Shown one piece after another: positions 32,482 through 40,481 of a DNA stretch of 50,281 nt (position 1 is the first letter of the stretch; every line of letters starts with the position of its first letter). The DNA comes from Clostridia bacterium. Its GTDB lineage: Bacteria > Bacillota > Clostridia > Oscillospirales > CAG-382. The DNA lies in assembly GCA_017560085.1 (NCBI GenBank), contig JAFYPA010000037.1, forward strand, positions 1-50,281, read 5' to 3'. Under the pieces are notes generated by a model that was not told the origin of the DNA, did no database searches, and saw only the letters and a list, made by a program, of their open reading frames with translations. The position numbers were made by a program, and so were the translations under genes.

Positions 32482-33420
32482 CTAAAATCTTCCAATCGCT
32501 CCAAGCACAAATATAAATCCAAACAGCGTCACAAGACAAAGCACCGAGGACACCACAACAACCTGTGCCGCAAGATTTTCATCTCCGCCCATCTGCTGTG
32601 CCATTGAGAAGGACGATACGGCAACGGGTGCACCGAAGGCAATGAGAATGCAGGCAAGTGCTTCGCCCGTAAAGCCCATAAGCACCGCAAAGAATACCGC
32701 AACCGCAGGGACTATGACAAGCCTTGCCGCAACGGTTATGATAAGCTCCCTTACACATCCGCGAAGGCTTGCAAAATTGAAGCTCGCACCGAGAACGATT
32801 ATTGCAAGCGGGCTTGCGATTTTTGAAATATCCGATACCGCCTTTTCAACAACGCTTGGAAGCTTTATGCCGACAAGATAGCATATCAAGCCCAAAAGAC
32901 ATCCGATAATAAGCGGATTTGTGATTATTCCGCGAAGAAGCTTTCCGACACCCGGTCTTCCGTTTCTGAATCTTTCAAGGCATACAACCGCAAGCACGTT
33001 GAAAAGCGGAACGACAACCGCCACCATAAGCGAGGAAAGTCCGCTCTGACGGCCACGGCAAATGTATTCTATAACGGGAATACCCAGAATTGCATAGTTT
33101 GAACGGAAAAAGCCCTGAAGCATAACTCCTCTTTTGGCGTTGTCCTTTGTAATGAGCATAACGGCAAAATAGCCGAGCACGAAAACGATAAGCGTTCCGA
33201 TAACGGAAAACGCCATAAGCTTCGGATTTACCACATCCGCCGATTCCGTGCTGTAAAGATTGTAAAACAGCAAGGTCGGTAAAAACGCCTTGAATACAAG
33301 CCTGTTAACCGTGTCGAAGCCCTTTTTGTCGGCAACCTTCAACGCCCTGAGAATATATCCCGTAAGCATCAGAAGAAAAACGGGCATTACCGAATTGAAT
33401 GACAGTATAAGACTTTCCAT
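32482..33420 (-). CDS. AEC-family (auxin efflux carrier type) transporter
   Basis: A ten-helix membrane permease of the AEC family, whose bacterial members export or import organic acids such as malate or malonate. The N-terminal helix (SVMPVFLLMLTGYILRAL), the central NPLIIGCLLGL segment after a cytoplasmic loop and the FGAPVAVSSFSMAQQMGGD segment with its conserved pore helices match the family. The length of 312 residues is normal. GGAGAG precedes the ATG at 33420, 24 bp after the stop of the upstream AraC gene, so the two are co-transcribed. The substrate is not known. Confidence 0.88.
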   Translation of the reverse strand: MESLILSFNSVMPVFLLMLTGYILRALKVADKKGFDTVNRLVFKAFLPTLLFYNLYSTESADVVNPKLMAFSVIGTLIVFVLGYFAVMLITKDNAKRGVMLQGFFRSNYAILGIPVIEYICRGRQSGLSSLMVAVVVPLFNVLAVVCLERFRNGRPGVGKLLRGIITNPLIIGCLLGLICYLVGIKLPSVVEKAVSDISKIASPLAIIVLGASFNFASLRGCVRELIITVAARLVIVPAVAVFFAVLMGFTGEALACILIAFGAPVAVSSFSMAQQMGGDENLAAQVVVVSSVLCLVTLFGFIFVLGAIGRF

Positions 33421-33444
33421 TGTTCTCTCCAAAAAATCTGATTA

Positions 33445-34281
33445 TTATTGCTTTTCCTGAATCTCCATAGGCTTCTTGCCTGTCTGCTTTTTGAAAAACC
33501 TTGAGAAATAGGAGGCATCCTCAAAGCCGCAAAGATACGCAACCTCCGCAACGCTTACGTCACCGCTTTCAAGAAGCTGTCTTGCACGGCTTATACGCAA
33601 ATTGTTTATGTAGTCCTTCGGAGGAATCCCGAATTCGGCAATGAACATCCTTCGTAAAGTCGCCTCGCTGACGTGACAGCTTTCCGCTATTTCCGAAATT
33701 TTTATGTCACCCCTGAAGCACAGCCTTCCGATGTAGTCCGCCGCCGCAAAAACCGCCTTGCTCTTGCCAAAGCCGTACTCCGCTTCCCTTGTCTGCCTTG
33801 AAATTTCCGCTATAACCGAATAGGCAAGGGACTTCAGAAGACTTGTGGGATAGGCGGCGTTTTCGCTTTTTTCGCATATCTCACGGAACATCGTACCGAG
33901 CCTTGCGGAATCCTTCGGGGTTATCACCCTTATATCATCAGAAAAATTAAGCACTTCTCCGTCTGCGTTTTTGGGGATGAAGTTCAGCAGATAGTTTGTG
34001 ATATTGCCCCGATTTCCGTCCGAGTTGCATTTTGCGGAAAATCTCGATTCGTATTTTGCTCCCATGGGAAGATAAACGATTTGTCCGACCTCGGCTTTTA
34101 CCGTCCGCTCGCCGGAAATCATAGTGATACTGCAGTCCGTGACAAGCATAAATCCGCTGTCGGGACGTCCCGATTCCGGCATTTTGTATACCGCAAGGTC
34201 GTTCCACCTCTGCGGGAATGCGAGCACGGAAAAAAGTCCGAAGTCCTCGGTGTATGCTTCTTCAACAGAAATGTATTTCAT
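33445..34281 (-). CDS. AraC-family transcriptional regulator
   Basis: A 278-residue regulator with a cupin-like N-terminus and a C-terminal AraC domain. Its two helix-turn-helix motifs are around IKISEIAESCHVSEATLRRM and VAEVAYLCGFEDASYFSRFF. The ATG at 34281 matches a TTGCAA/TATACT promoter at 34309-34337. It is divergent from the Gfo/Idh/MocA gene at 34448 and leads into the AEC transporter gene on its own strand. The unit probably controls both: an enzyme on one side and a carrier on the other. The inducer is unknown. Confidence 0.9.
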   Translation of the reverse strand: MKYISVEEAYTEDFGLFSVLAFPQRWNDLAVYKMPESGRPDSGFMLVTDCSITMISGERTVKAEVGQIVYLPMGAKYESRFSAKCNSDGNRGNITNYLLNFIPKNADGEVLNFSDDIRVITPKDSARLGTMFREICEKSENAAYPTSLLKSLAYSVIAEISRQTREAEYGFGKSKAVFAAADYIGRLCFRGDIKISEIAESCHVSEATLRRMFIAEFGIPPKDYINNLRISRARQLLESGDVSVAEVAYLCGFEDASYFSRFFKKQTGKKPMEIQEKQ

Positions 34282-34308
34282 TTTCCGACTCCTTTCCCAT
34301 TTTTATGT

Positions 34309-34337
34309 AGTATATCACAACAAAACGGAAATTGCAA
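34309..34337 (-). promoter_or_regulatory. AraC gene promoter
   Basis: TTGCAA (34332-34337), 17 bp and TATACT (34309-34314) on the minus strand. Confidence 0.7.
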
Positions 34338-34381
34338 GTGCATTTTGATTGATTTGTCCTGTTTGTTGCGTGATTTATGCA

Positions 34382-34411
34382 TTGAAAACGGCAGAGTCGG
34401 AGGTTTATAAT
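34382..34411 (+). promoter_or_regulatory. Promoter of the Gfo/Idh/MocA gene
   Basis: TTGAAA (34382-34387), 18 bp and TATAAT (34406-34411), 36 bp before the start at 34448. Confidence 0.7.
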
Positions 34412-34447
34412 GTAATTAAAGTCAAAGCACGGAAGGGACGGTTTTAT

Positions 34448-35581
34448 ATGAAGGAATTCAGACCCGTAAAAATCGCAGTTATAGGCTGTGGAATGATAAG
34501 CGGAATTTATATGAAGAACCTCAAGGAGATGTTCAATGTAACAGAGCTTGTTGCCTGCTCGGACATCATTCCCGAAAGGTCGAAAAAGAGAGCGGAGGAA
34601 TTCGGCATAAAGCAGATGACAAACGAGGAAATCCTTGCCGACCCCGAAATTGAGCTCGTTGTGAATCTCACCTATCACACCTCCCACTATGCCGTGTCAA
34701 AGGCGGCACTACTTGCGGGTAAGCACGTTTACAGCGAAAAGATGATGTGCATAACAATGGACGAGGCAAGAGAAATCGGAGAAATAGCAAAGGAAAAGGG
34801 ACTCCTCTTCTGCTGTGCTCCCGACACCTTCCTCGGTCAGGGACTCCAGACCGCAAGACAGATTATAGATGCAGGTCTTATCGGAAAGCCGATTATGGCA
34901 AATGCAATAGTCGCAAGGGGATATCATCACGAGAGATTCAAGGACACGCCCGAGAGAAGATTCGCTTTTCTTCCCGGCGGTGGAATAATGTATGATATGG
35001 GATGCTATTATCTGCAGGCACTTGTGAATCTCCTCGGTCCTATCGAGTCGGTCTGCGGATACTCCGAAACCAGAGGCGCGGACGACAGAATATTTATGAA
35101 TCCCAAGAATCCCGCATACGGCGAGGTTATGAAAATCGAAACGCCCAACAATGTCTGCGGCTCGATGAAATTCCGTGACGGAGCAATGGGTGTAATTATA
35201 ACAACATCCGAATGTGTGGGAGCATACAACAGCTTCATAATCTACGGCACAAACGGAATGCTGACCCTAAATGACCCCAACGATTTCACGGGTGACATCA
35301 CAATAACCTACCGCAACGAGCAGGAAACCAAAATGCCGAGAAATTTCGCCTATGCCGAAAACTCCAGAGGACTCGGTGTTGCGGATATGTGCTATGCTCT
35401 TCGTAACGGCAGAGAGCCGAGATGCTCCTTTGAGCGTGCGATACACATTCTCGAGGCGGGCATCGGCATAATGAATCTCGACGGTGAGGGCAAGTATCAC
35501 GCAATGGAGACAAGCTGTGAAAGAGCAGCGGCGTTTGAGGCGGGGATTGTTGAATATCCCGAGATGGTGATGGACGAATAA
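34448..35581 (+). CDS. Gfo/Idh/MocA-family oxidoreductase
   Basis: An NAD(P)-dependent sugar dehydrogenase fold of 377 residues. The N-terminal Rossmann loop IGCGMISG is followed by ACSDIIPERSKKRAEEF and the family's EKMMCITMDEAR loop (the EKP-type site with Met for Pro). GGGIMYDMGCYY is the usual substrate-domain motif. The frame opens at 34349, but the ATG at 34448 has AAGGGA upstream and a promoter at 34382-34411. It diverges from the AraC gene. A heptamer-hairpin repeat follows the stop, and the TIM-barrel isomerase lies 0.4 kb further on. Substrates of the family are many. Confidence 0.9.
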   Translation: MKEFRPVKIAVIGCGMISGIYMKNLKEMFNVTELVACSDIIPERSKKRAEEFGIKQMTNEEILADPEIELVVNLTYHTSHYAVSKAALLAGKHVYSEKMMCITMDEAREIGEIAKEKGLLFCCAPDTFLGQGLQTARQIIDAGLIGKPIMANAIVARGYHHERFKDTPERRFAFLPGGGIMYDMGCYYLQALVNLLGPIESVCGYSETRGADDRIFMNPKNPAYGEVMKIETPNNVCGSMKFRDGAMGVIITTSECVGAYNSFIIYGTNGMLTLNDPNDFTGDITITYRNEQETKMPRNFAYAENSRGLGVADMCYALRNGREPRCSFERAIHILEAGIGIMNLDGEGKYHAMETSCERAAAFEAGIVEYPEMVMDE

Positions 35582-35584
35582 AAA

Positions 35585-35645
35585 CAATGCATAATGCATA
35601 ATGCATAATCGAGGTTGATTGCTTTGCAATCTTCAATTATTCAAA
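35585..35645 (+). repeat. Heptamer-hairpin repeat, solo copy after the Gfo/Idh/MocA gene
   Basis: Three ATGCATA heptamers, CGAGGTT, and the hairpin GATTGCTTTGCAATC (35617-35631), then TTCAATTATTCAAATTTGG. The hairpin differs only in the loop. No inverted partner is found nearby. Confidence 0.8.
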
Positions 35646-35668
35646 TTTGGGTTTGTGAGGGAGCAATT

Positions 35669-35806
35669 CCCCTCATCCGTCGCCTACGGCGACACCTTCC
35701 CCCCCGGGGGGAAGGCTTGTTTGTGCCGCCTTCACTATTGTTTAGTGGCGCGCTATAATGGCTTCCCACGAGGGGGAAGCTGTCAGCGAAGCTGACTGAT
35801 GAGGGG
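35669..35806. repeat. 138-bp MITE-like palindromic element
   Basis: The ends are imperfect inverted repeats of about 35 bp, beginning CCCCTCATCCGTCGCC and ending GCTGACTGATGAGGGG. Inside are four hairpins: GTCGCCTACGGCGAC (35679-35693), a C-rich/G-rich near-palindrome (about 35695-35715), and two in the right half. No coding frame is present. It resembles widely spread intergenic palindromes of gut Clostridia, from memory. Confidence 0.7.
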
Positions 35807-35995
35807 TAGCAGGAATCGCAATGGTCGTAATTTACACAAAGGTTAGAGGGTGCACAAATTCTTGTATATGTTGATTTATAGGTGAATTTGTTATATAACC
35901 TAACCATCGCAAAATGGTCGCCCCTACAAGGTGACAACGAAATTTGCACCGACAAATTCATAACACATAAAACAATAATAAAAAGGAGACCCCCA

Positions 35996-36778
35996 ATGAA
36001 CAAAATCGGATTACAAATGTACACAATGAGAAACCATGTTTCAAATGCAGAGGAATATAAAAACACGGTGGCAAGAGTTGCCGATATCGGTTATAAGGTG
36101 CTTCAGATGACACGCCCCGAATTTATGCCTCTTGAGGAAAATGCGGCGTTTTTAAAGTCGCTCGGAGTTTCTGCGGACTCTGTTTTCAAGCCGTGGGATA
36201 AGGTTATTCCCGAAATCGAGGACGCCAAAAGAGAGGCTGAGGCTTACGGCTGTGATGTTCTTCGTACCAATTCAATTCCCGATGAGATGAGAATAAAGGG
36301 TGCCGACGGATACAGAGAATTCGCCCGTCTTATGAACGAAAGCGGTAAGGTCTGCCGTGCGGCGGGACTTCGTTATATGTACCATTTCCACGCATTCGAA
36401 TGGATAAGCTTCGGCTCGGAGCGCGGAATTGACATACTTCTTAACGAAACCGACCCCGAATACGTATACTTCAACCCCGATGTTTTCTGGCTGACAAATG
36501 CGGGAACAGAGCCGTCCGTGTCCCTTAAAATGTTCAGGGACAGAGCATTTACAATGCACGTCAAGGACTACGCCATCCGTCAGCTCGAGGGCGTAATCGA
36601 AAGCGTTCCCTATTTCTTCGCCCCCGTGGGAACAGGTAATCTCAACTGGGACGGTATTATGAAAACAGCAAACGAAATCGGCATCAGGAGCTTCGTCGTT
36701 GAGCAGGATATGTGCGATGGGGATACATTTGATTCGATTCGTGTAAGCTACGAAAATTTAAGTAAAATGGTTCTTTAA
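35996..36778 (+). CDS. Sugar phosphate isomerase/epimerase family, TIM barrel
   Basis: A 260-residue TIM-barrel enzyme like the one at 4467-5345 but with a shorter N-terminus. The barrel is readable: KIGLQMYTMRNH at the first strand, ILRTNSIPDEMR-like loops, RYMYHFHAFEW with metal-binding His, YVYFNPDVFWL with Asp, MHVKDY with His and the final strand FVVEQDMCDG with Glu. AAAAAGGAG precedes the ATG; the longer frame to 35882 has no binding site. It follows a Gfo/Idh/MocA gene, a common pairing in cyclitol and uncommon-sugar routes, which is suggestive only. A terminator hairpin follows. Confidence 0.85.
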   Translation: MNKIGLQMYTMRNHVSNAEEYKNTVARVADIGYKVLQMTRPEFMPLEENAAFLKSLGVSADSVFKPWDKVIPEIEDAKREAEAYGCDVLRTNSIPDEMRIKGADGYREFARLMNESGKVCRAAGLRYMYHFHAFEWISFGSERGIDILLNETDPEYVYFNPDVFWLTNAGTEPSVSLKMFRDRAFTMHVKDYAIRQLEGVIESVPYFFAPVGTGNLNWDGIMKTANEIGIRSFVVEQDMCDGDTFDSIRVSYENLSKMVL

Positions 36779-36841
36779 CGGATATAACATAACGCGGTTG
36801 GTTGCAAGGCAATCAGCCGCATTTGCTTTTATCGAAAAAAG

Positions 36842-36868
36842 GGGAGAAGCCTGCCTGCTTCTCCCTTT
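36842..36868. terminator. Hairpin after the TIM-barrel gene
   Basis: GGGAGAAGC (36842-36850) pairs perfectly with GCTTCTCCC (36857-36865), loop of 6, with T residues after it and an A-run before it, so it can act in both directions. An imperfect hairpin at about 36794-36820 precedes it. Confidence 0.7.
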
Positions 36869-36916
36869 CGTTGTTTGCTGTATGCTTCTTTATTGCCGTT
36901 ATGATAGCCTCGCGGG

Positions 36917-36958
36917 AAAATAAAAAGCGGAAATTCCACCACTTCATGCAGAATTTCC
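36917..36958 (-). terminator. Terminator after the relQ-like gene
   Basis: GGAAATTC (36929-36936) and GAATTTCC (36951-36958) pair perfectly; read on the minus strand it is followed by a T-rich tail. Confidence 0.7.
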
Positions 36959-36987
36959 ACTTTTCTATAACATTTTTATTTGCCCAC

Positions 36988-37677
36988 TCACTGTGTATTC
37001 TTTGCGTTCTCGATTTTCTGGCGTATTTTCTCCATTCTCACATCGAGTGCGGAAATATCCTCGGCACAGGTGCGAAGCTCATCACGAAGCTCCTGTGCGA
37101 TTTCCTCGGGGATTTCCTTTTTGTAGTGCATCTTGTGCTCGAGAGTTGCCCAGAAGTCCATAGCGATTGTACGAAGCTGTACCTCCACACGCATCATTCG
37201 CTTTTCGTGCTGAAGGAATATGGGAAGCTCCACTATAAGATGCAGACTTCTGTATCCGTTGGGCTTGGGCTGCTTTATGTAGTCTGTCGCCTTGATAAGG
37301 GTTATATCGTCCTGAGCAAGGAAACATTCGGCAACGGTATAAATATCGTCAACAAAGGGGCAGATTACACGCACGCCCGCAACATCGCTCAGGTTCACCT
37401 CCATAGACTCAAGGGAAAGAGGAAGTCCTCTGCGTGTCAGCTTTTCGGATATGCTTTCCACGGATTTCAGCCTTGTCTTTATGGATTCGATGGGGTTTCT
37501 GTCCTGCTCAAGGGAAAACTGATAATGAAGCACCTTGAATTTGGTTTCCGCCTCCAGCATTGCGCAGTTATAGTAGGTCATAATGCGCTTTGCACCCTTC
37601 ATGGCGTTGTAAAAGCCGTCGATTGCCTTTATCTGCTCCGCGGAAAGTCGGGGATTTTCTGTCTGATGTTCTGTCAT
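36988..37677 (-). CDS. Small alarmone synthetase (GTP pyrophosphokinase, RelQ/YjbM type)
   Basis: The enzyme makes (p)ppGpp from GTP or GDP and ATP, signalling stress in the cytoplasm. The 229-residue length is that of a single-domain synthetase without hydrolase or regulatory domains. Synthetase motifs are in order: DVAGVRVICPFVDDIY, KPNGYRSLHLIVE and EVQLRTIAMDFWATLEHKMHYK. The conserved Tyr and Glu positions for GTP binding are present. A helical C-terminal region supports oligomer formation. The ATG at 37677 begins MTEHQTEN. The downstream hairpin acts as a terminator. It is a monocistronic housekeeping-type gene in an otherwise catabolic area. Confidence 0.94.
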   Translation of the reverse strand: MTEHQTENPRLSAEQIKAIDGFYNAMKGAKRIMTYYNCAMLEAETKFKVLHYQFSLEQDRNPIESIKTRLKSVESISEKLTRRGLPLSLESMEVNLSDVAGVRVICPFVDDIYTVAECFLAQDDITLIKATDYIKQPKPNGYRSLHLIVELPIFLQHEKRMMRVEVQLRTIAMDFWATLEHKMHYKKEIPEEIAQELRDELRTCAEDISALDVRMEKIRQKIENAKNTQ

Positions 37678-37795
37678 TTGCCGTTCAGCCTTTCGAAATT
37701 GTAGTTTACAATATATTATAACTTATGAATGTGACGGACGGGTGAAAATAAATGCAAAATTCGCTTAGGATTCGGGGAAAATATCCCATCCTGTT

Positions 37796-38209
37796 TTATT
37801 TTCTGTTTCTGTCAAGATAGCTCTGCAAAATAATCTGTGCCGAAAGAGTATCTATTGCATCCTTTCGCTTCTTACCGAAGGTGCCTGTCTCGTTCATAAA
37901 GCCCGCCGCGAGAATGGTTGTCCTTCTCTCGTCGTACATTTCCGTCCTTATGCCGCTGCTTGCTTCTACCTCTTTTGCGAAGTCACGGCATCTTTCCGCT
38001 CTTTCACCCTGACTTCCGTCCATATTTACGGGAAGACCTACCACTATAAGCTCAGCCTTGTGCTCAAGTGCAGCCTTTACCGCCTCATCTATAGCGGACT
38101 TGAAGCCCGTTACTCTTACCGTGCCTATACCGCTCGCAAGGAATCCCGTGGGGTCGCTGATTGCAAGACCCATTCTTGCTTCGCCGAAATCTATACCGAG
38201 TACTCTCAT
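37796..38209 (-). CDS. ruvX: Putative pre-16S rRNA nuclease / Holliday junction resolvase-like RuvX (YqgF)
   Basis: An RNase H-fold nuclease of 137 residues, the usual length. The N-terminal acidic site DFGEARMGLAISDP, the middle VGLPVNMDGSQGERAE and the C-terminal DERRTTILA and KKRKDAIDTLSAQIIL segments match the family closely. The protein has been linked to processing of the 16S rRNA 5' end. It is the next minus-strand gene after the AraC at 38241 (31 bp gap), so the two may share a transcript, although a functional tie is unlikely. The assignment is secure. Confidence 0.94.
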   Translation of the reverse strand: MRVLGIDFGEARMGLAISDPTGFLASGIGTVRVTGFKSAIDEAVKAALEHKAELIVVGLPVNMDGSQGERAERCRDFAKEVEASSGIRTEMYDERRTTILAAGFMNETGTFGKKRKDAIDTLSAQIILQSYLDRNRK

Positions 38210-38240
38210 TGTTGTTTCCTTTCAGTTTTGTGATTTTTAA

Positions 38241-39101
38241 TTATACATCGTTACTGCTCATTGTTCTGTATTTGTTGGGTGTCATTCCCGTGGTTTCCTT
38301 GAAAACACTTATGAAATGGGAGCAGCTGTTGAATCCGCACTCAAAGCATACGTCAGTAACGTTTGCCCCGCGGGAAAGCATAATTTTCGCTCCCGAAATT
38401 TTCTTATACTGCAGATACTGCTTTATGCCTACCTTCATATACCTCGAAAAAATGGACGAAAGATAGGACGAGCTCACATGGAAATGCCCCGCAATCTCGC
38501 TGACCGTCATAAGGCAGGCGTAGTTTTCCGAAATGTACGCAAGAACATCCCTTAAAACCTGCGGAATATTTGTGTCCCGCGGGAGTGTAATGCTCTTTGC
38601 ACTGTTGAGAAGATGTAAAGCCCGCAGGAAATATGAGTATGCAAGATATCCGTCTCCGTCCTCCGCAATACAGTCGCTGATTTTTCCGAGAAGGCGAAGA
38701 AACGCACCCCGCTCCTCGTCGGAAAGCTCTATTGCTCTGTTGTCCGTGTGCTTTGCCTCAAGGAAGCAGCCCAGCGGAGATTTTTCCACACTGTCAAAGC
38801 CGTCAAAGGCATCTGTCGGGACGGTGATGTAGAATCTTTCGTACTCCGCACTGCCGTTGATAACCGGTCTGTGAAGCTCATTGGGGAAGGTAAATAGTAT
38901 GTCACCATGCCGAAGAGTGTTGTAATTGTCTCCGATGATAAAATCAACCTCACCGCTGACATAGACGTAAATCTCCAGCATATCGTGCAGATGGAAGCTC
39001 TGGTCGGTGATGTCCGCGTTTGTTCTTAAGTGGCTGAAATAAATGGGATACCTGGACTGTACACCGATGTTGATGTCCCTTATTGTAATATCGTTGTTCA
39101 T
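38241..39101 (-). CDS. AraC-family transcriptional regulator
   Basis: The 286-residue protein starts with a cupin-type sensor (FHLHDMLEIYVYVSGEVDFI, which has the metal- or sugar-pocket pattern) and ends with AraC helix-turn-helix motifs around VSEIAGHFHVSSSYLSSIFS and VTDVCFECGFNSCSHFISVF. GAGGAA precedes the ATG at 39101, favoured over 39137. It diverges from two Gfo/Idh/MocA genes and is their likely regulator; an AT-rich gap of about 200 bp with a palindrome lies between them. Confidence 0.9.
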   Translation of the reverse strand: MNNDITIRDINIGVQSRYPIYFSHLRTNADITDQSFHLHDMLEIYVYVSGEVDFIIGDNYNTLRHGDILFTFPNELHRPVINGSAEYERFYITVPTDAFDGFDSVEKSPLGCFLEAKHTDNRAIELSDEERGAFLRLLGKISDCIAEDGDGYLAYSYFLRALHLLNSAKSITLPRDTNIPQVLRDVLAYISENYACLMTVSEIAGHFHVSSSYLSSIFSRYMKVGIKQYLQYKKISGAKIMLSRGANVTDVCFECGFNSCSHFISVFKETTGMTPNKYRTMSSNDV

Positions 39102-39196
39102 AATTTCCTCGTCGTCGGATATGAAATGATGGTACAATACATAATAAATTTTATATTTTTGGCTATAAAAATTATATACATATAAGATTTATTATG

Positions 39197-39213
39197 TTAC
39201 AATTATATTGTAA
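39197..39213. promoter_or_regulatory. Palindrome in the divergent AraC-dehydrogenase gap
   Basis: TTACAATTATATTGTAA is a 17-bp inverted repeat (7-bp arms, 3-bp centre) in the AT-rich gap. Its left arm contains TACAAT, a possible -10 box with a weak TATACA 17 bp upstream. This is a candidate operator. Confidence 0.45.
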
Positions 39214-39299
39214 TACAAAAAAATGAATAAATAAACACATTTCGCCCGAATTGCAATATTGATTTTCAAAGGGACGGATTTGTGCGGAAAGGAAGCATT

Positions 39300-40466
39300 A
39301 TGGAAAAAGTAACAGTAGGCATAATAGGCATAGGCGGATATGCCCAGATTTCCCTTGACAATATATTTGAGGCTATGGATAACGGCAGAGACGACTTTGA
39401 AATTGTCGCATTCGTAGACCCCTATCCCGAATCCTCAAAGCATTACGCAAGACTCAAGGAGATGAACGTTCCTTACTTCGCCTCTGTTGCGGATATGTAC
39501 AGAGCGCACATTCATCCCGGTCTCTGCCTTATTTCAACACCCATTCAGTTCCATAAGGACCAGATTTGTCACTGCCATTCCCACAACTCCAACGTCCTTT
39601 GCGAAAAGCCCATGACCGGTGACATCAAGGATTTGTGGATGCTTGAGCACTCCGAGTCCGACTGTGACGGCTTTATCGCAATCGGATATCAGTGGTCATA
39701 CAGCGACCCCATTCAGAAGCTCAAGAAGGACATTATGGACGGAGTTTACGGCAAGGCTGTGAATATGAAGACTCTCGTTATGTGGCCCCGTGACAAAAAG
39801 TACTTCAAGAGAAGCACGGGCTGGGCGGGCAAGATTTACGCCTCAAACGGTGAAAAGATTCTTGACAGCGTGGCAAACAACGCAACCGCTCACTATATCC
39901 ATAACATTCTCTATGTTCTCGGTAACGGCGTTGACAATGCAATGGAGGTAACGGATATGACCGCAAGCCTCATAAGAGCAAATGACATCGAAACCTTTGA
40001 CACGGCAATTGTAAAGTTCAAGCTTGAAAACGGAGCGGACGGTCTTTATATCGCATCCCACTCCACAAAGGAAACCGTAGAGCCTCAGTTCGAGTATTCA
40101 TTCGAAAACGGCGTTGTAACCTACAGCAAGGAGCAGGGCGTAATTATCGGAAAGCTCAATGACGGAAGAACAATAACCTACGGTGACCCCTACGAAAACC
40201 CCACAAAGAAGTTCTTCGACTGCATCGACTACACAAAGAACGGCAGCCGCGAAACCCTCTGCGGAGTAAAGGCGGCAACGGCACAGGTGAAGTTCATTGC
40301 AAAGCTTCACGAGGAAACGGAAATTCTTCCCGCAAACCCCTCTGCCGTAAAAGAAGCGCAGGACGACAGACTTTACATCGAGGGTCTTGACGAAATTCTT
40401 CTTGACTGCTACAGAAGCAACAGAGCTATAAGCTCCGATGAGCTTTCCAAAATTGCAAAAATATAA
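39300..40466 (+). CDS. Gfo/Idh/MocA-family oxidoreductase
   Basis: This NAD-binding dehydrogenase of 388 residues has the loop IGIGGYAQIS, the CEKPMTGD cofactor-binding loop near residue 105 and a long alpha/beta domain with WSYSDPIQKLKKDIMDG and DSVANNATAHYIHNILY. The longer frame opens at 39282, but the ATG at 39300 follows GAAAGGAAG. The next gene starts 15 bp after its stop, also Gfo/Idh/MocA, so they make an operon under the divergent AraC. Two dehydrogenases in tandem suggest oxidation-reduction epimerisation or two steps of one sugar route, which is inferred. Confidence 0.92.
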   Translation: MEKVTVGIIGIGGYAQISLDNIFEAMDNGRDDFEIVAFVDPYPESSKHYARLKEMNVPYFASVADMYRAHIHPGLCLISTPIQFHKDQICHCHSHNSNVLCEKPMTGDIKDLWMLEHSESDCDGFIAIGYQWSYSDPIQKLKKDIMDGVYGKAVNMKTLVMWPRDKKYFKRSTGWAGKIYASNGEKILDSVANNATAHYIHNILYVLGNGVDNAMEVTDMTASLIRANDIETFDTAIVKFKLENGADGLYIASHSTKETVEPQFEYSFENGVVTYSKEQGVIIGKLNDGRTITYGDPYENPTKKFFDCIDYTKNGSRETLCGVKAATAQVKFIAKLHEETEILPANPSAVKEAQDDRLYIEGLDEILLDCYRSNRAISSDELSKIAKI

Positions 40467-40481
40467 GTAAAGGATATACAG

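Larger units (their letters stand above)
35582..35995. other. Gene-free 414-bp gap made of repeats
   Basis: No convincing gene is present. It contains a solo heptamer-hairpin repeat, a 138-bp palindromic element and the leader of the TIM-barrel gene with AAAAAGGAG just before the start at 35996. A short GGTCGCCCCTACA segment at about 35919 is a further repeat-like string I have seen associated with Clostridia; this is only a recollection. Confidence 0.6.

Noticed and set aside
36802..37704. A 300-codon plus-strand open frame opposite the alarmone synthetase
   Set aside because: The minus-strand gene has the full synthetase motifs; the plus-strand frame spans two terminator hairpins and has no domain.
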